A stretch of DNA of 64,000 nt from JAXMDC01 sp046349035 (GTDB lineage: Bacteria; Pseudomonadota; Alphaproteobacteria; Rhizobiales; Kaistiaceae): assembly GCA_046349035.1 (NCBI GenBank), contig JAXMDC010000003.1, positions 558,001 to 622,000 of the forward strand. Direction: 5' to 3'. Below are positions 62,357-64,000 of the stretch, in pieces (position 1 is the first letter of the stretch; every line of letters begins with the position of its first letter). The notes beneath the pieces were generated by a model. The model was not told the DNA's origin. It searched no databases and saw only the letters and a program-made list of their open reading frames with translations. The translations under genes and the position numbers were made by a program.

Positions 62357-63871
62357 TCACGCCATGATAGGCTGGGCGAGTATCCACAGGCTGACCATCG
62401 TATAGCCGACCATCAGGGCTACCATCGGTACCTGGCTGACGAAGGCGGCACGCCGCGTCCCGAAAAAGCGGAGCGCCGCGACATGAGCCAAGTACACGGC
62501 AATGACGTGGCCGAGCACGATGAGAGTAACCGCGGCGTACCAGAAGAACTTTGGGTTCACGAGGCCGATGTTCACCTGGTAGTCGGCGGTGCCGAACAGA
62601 TTCCAACCGGCCCCCATGGGATCGGACACGAGTGGGATGATGAACTGCCCCGCCGTCATCAGCAGCGAGAAATAATGAGAGAGGTGGTAGGCGACGGCAA
62701 TCGGTACCAATGTGAGAACGAACGCCGACGCGACCGGACCCGCAGCGACCAAGGGCCGCCGATCGACAGGGACCAGCGGCCTCGTCACTTTTGCCATCAG
62801 CCAGCTGACCGCGGCATAGACGGCGACGAAAGCCAACGGGAAGGCGATCAGCGCGACGGACTTGATCAGGACGGCGTCGGGAATGCCGCGCCCGGAAATG
62901 GCGTCGACCAGCCGGGCTAGGGCGGGGGTCGTGTAGACGCGGTTGAAGATCGCCTGGAACAACGGGGTTTCGAGGAACCCATCGAAAGTTACCGTCGACA
63001 GCATCAGCAATATGAAGACCACGGTGGACCAGGGGAGCCGTTCCTCGCTCTGGAGGCCGGCACCGAGCGGCCGAAGGTAGAGCGGTCGCGCGGCGGTCGT
63101 CGTGGCCTGGCGGCCGTATTCCTCCGGTCCGATCGGCGCAAACCGCGACAGAACGCCAAAAGCCAGCGTGAATGCCTCGCCACGGTCGCGCCAGGTCGTG
63201 CGACCGAAGACAAACATGCCGACAAAGGTCGCCGCCGCATAGACGAGCGCGGCGCGCGATAGCGCGGCTGGGATATCGTGGCTTGGCCACACCAGTTCGC
63301 CCCAGGCAAAAGCTGCAAAGAGCAGAACCGCAGGCCAGGTTCCGAGCCACGTCGGATAGGCGAGCTGCAAAGATAGGGATCGACCGGTCAGCCGCGCGAA
63401 AAGCCGCTCGGCCCAGCCAAACAAAGTTGCGAACGGATTTATGACGCGCCAGACGTCACCAACAAGCGCGGATAGAAACGCCAGCCCGACCCACCAGACG
63501 ATCCAAACCAGGGTGACGATCACATTGGAGTATGGGTCCTGAGAGCCGACGGCACCGCAATAGATCGCAAACAGAAAGGCAAGCGCGACGAGCGCTCGGA
63601 CCGCACTCAGCAATGGGGGGCTTGCCAAGGCCCGGAGCGGGGAGATCCGCATCAGGTCGAAGCGCGGGTACCGGTAGTCGGCGCGCTCACGCACGAACAG
63701 TGCCATGACGACGAACGTCAAGACGATAGTGAGGCCGGCGCCGATCTCCCAGAACGCCAGAGGCAAGGGCAGGTCGAACCGCTGTCCGAAGCCATGCGCC
63801 CATGCCGGGCCGGCGAATGCGGGCATCGCTGCGATAAAGGCACCGCTCCAGACTGCCCACCGCACTGCCAT
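62357..63871 (-). CDS. Multi-pass membrane protein of unknown function
   Basis: A 504-residue protein with a signal-like first segment and about ten hydrophobic helices. Segments such as DPYSNVIVTLVWIVWWVGLAF and VWRVINPFATLFGWAERL recall a family often annotated as fenitrothion hydrolase; that name rests on one described activity and should not be taken as function here. It has conserved-looking His residues in YHLSHYFSLL and LGHVIAVYLAHV that could bind metal or haem. It is convergent with the tct operon and directly follows another minus-strand gene. Confidence 0.7.
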   Translation of the reverse strand: MAVRWAVWSGAFIAAMPAFAGPAWAHGFGQRFDLPLPLAFWEIGAGLTIVLTFVVMALFVRERADYRYPRFDLMRISPLRALASPPLLSAVRALVALAFLFAIYCGAVGSQDPYSNVIVTLVWIVWWVGLAFLSALVGDVWRVINPFATLFGWAERLFARLTGRSLSLQLAYPTWLGTWPAVLLFAAFAWGELVWPSHDIPAALSRAALVYAAATFVGMFVFGRTTWRDRGEAFTLAFGVLSRFAPIGPEEYGRQATTTAARPLYLRPLGAGLQSEERLPWSTVVFILLMLSTVTFDGFLETPLFQAIFNRVYTTPALARLVDAISGRGIPDAVLIKSVALIAFPLAFVAVYAAVSWLMAKVTRPLVPVDRRPLVAAGPVASAFVLTLVPIAVAYHLSHYFSLLMTAGQFIIPLVSDPMGAGWNLFGTADYQVNIGLVNPKFFWYAAVTLIVLGHVIAVYLAHVAALRFFGTRRAAFVSQVPMVALMVGYTMVSLWILAQPIMA

Positions 63872-64000
63872 CTACCTCGGATAGACCTCGACGTAGTGGA
63901 GCACGGTGGCCGGTCGGCCGCGTTCGCCGTGCGTTTCGATGCTGAAGCGTCCGGGGAGTTCGGCCGGTATCAGCATCACCGTCGGAAGCCCGGGGGTCAA
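63872..64000 (-). CDS. C-terminal fragment of an unidentified protein
   Basis: A minus-strand frame is open from the window edge to a TAG at 63872-63874. Its last 42 residues include VMLIPAELPGRFSIETHG and end LHYVEVYPR. The pattern resembles the last strands of a beta-sandwich domain, but there is too little to classify. It stops immediately before the start of the membrane protein gene, so the two are probably co-transcribed. Confidence 0.6.
   Translation of the reverse strand: MTPGLPTVMLIPAELPGRFSIETHGERGRPATVLHYVEVYPR

Noticed and set aside
62349..63350. 333-codon minus-strand frame overlapping the membrane protein gene
   Set aside because: It lies in another frame of the same strand with Arg-rich sequence. 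The 504-residue frame has coherent membrane helices and better start and stop context.
1..64000. CRISPR arrays, tRNA genes, insertion sequences or prophage genes
   Set aside because: No regularly spaced short repeats, cloverleaf-like intergenic sequence, transposase or phage proteins were seen. The only long repeat is the paralogous dehydrogenase pair.

Overview
The window looks like a core chromosomal segment of a high-GC Gram-negative alphaproteobacterium, most likely Rhodospirillales or Hyphomicrobiales (inferred, not proven). Supporting signs are a Shemin-pathway hemA, an ATT-initiated infC, the rpsT-dnaA-dnaN-recF order, ubiquinone genes (ubiE, ubiB), kdsB for lipopolysaccharide, and a DUF1194 protein. 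Coding density is high. Most long antisense open frames are GC-driven shadows of real genes. I see no tRNA, rRNA gene, insertion sequence, prophage or CRISPR array.

Layout. Bases 1-5600 are a translation/RNA block: infB (5' end outside the window), rbfA, truB, rpsO and pnp, closed by a good terminator. Bases 5.6-15.3 kb are mixed housekeeping: a receiver-domain protein, hemA, an aminotransferase, mscL, a proline iminopeptidase, a DEXH helicase with the metallophosphoesterase PdeM, and a MarR/NlpC-P60 pair. Bases 15.3-23.0 kb on the minus strand hold a Yej-type peptide ABC transporter with two tandem binding proteins; a membrane-anchored cytochrome c follows. Bases 23.8-33.4 kb carry kdsB, pheA, infC, rpmI, rplT, pheS, pheT, coaBC, dut and a cysteine synthase. 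Next come ubiB and ubiE (minus), mutM, an enoyl-CoA hydratase and rpsT.

Bases 38.0-43.6 kb are the replication-initiation neighbourhood: a non-coding stretch, a rhodanese gene, dnaA, dnaN and recF. Between dnaN and recF, on the opposite strand, sits a possible 23-codon gene with an extraordinarily long Shine-Dalgarno sequence and its own terminator. Bases 43.6-46.5 kb are a TRAP transporter (minus). A DUF1194 protein, an SH3-domain membrane protein and an ABC-F ATPase follow.

Bases 51.5-64 kb are the most interesting part. Two near-duplicate periplasmic PQQ dehydrogenases carry the Asp-Phe-Asp signature of lanthanide-dependent enzymes, plus an apparent Asn-to-Asp change in the metal site. 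They flank two unrecognised secreted proteins, a class I cytochrome c and a pentapeptide-repeat protein. A complete tripartite tricarboxylate transporter (tctCBA), two small secreted proteins and a multi-pass membrane protein come next. A reasonable but untested reading is periplasmic oxidation of a substrate with electrons passed to the cytochrome, and uptake of an acid by TctCBA.
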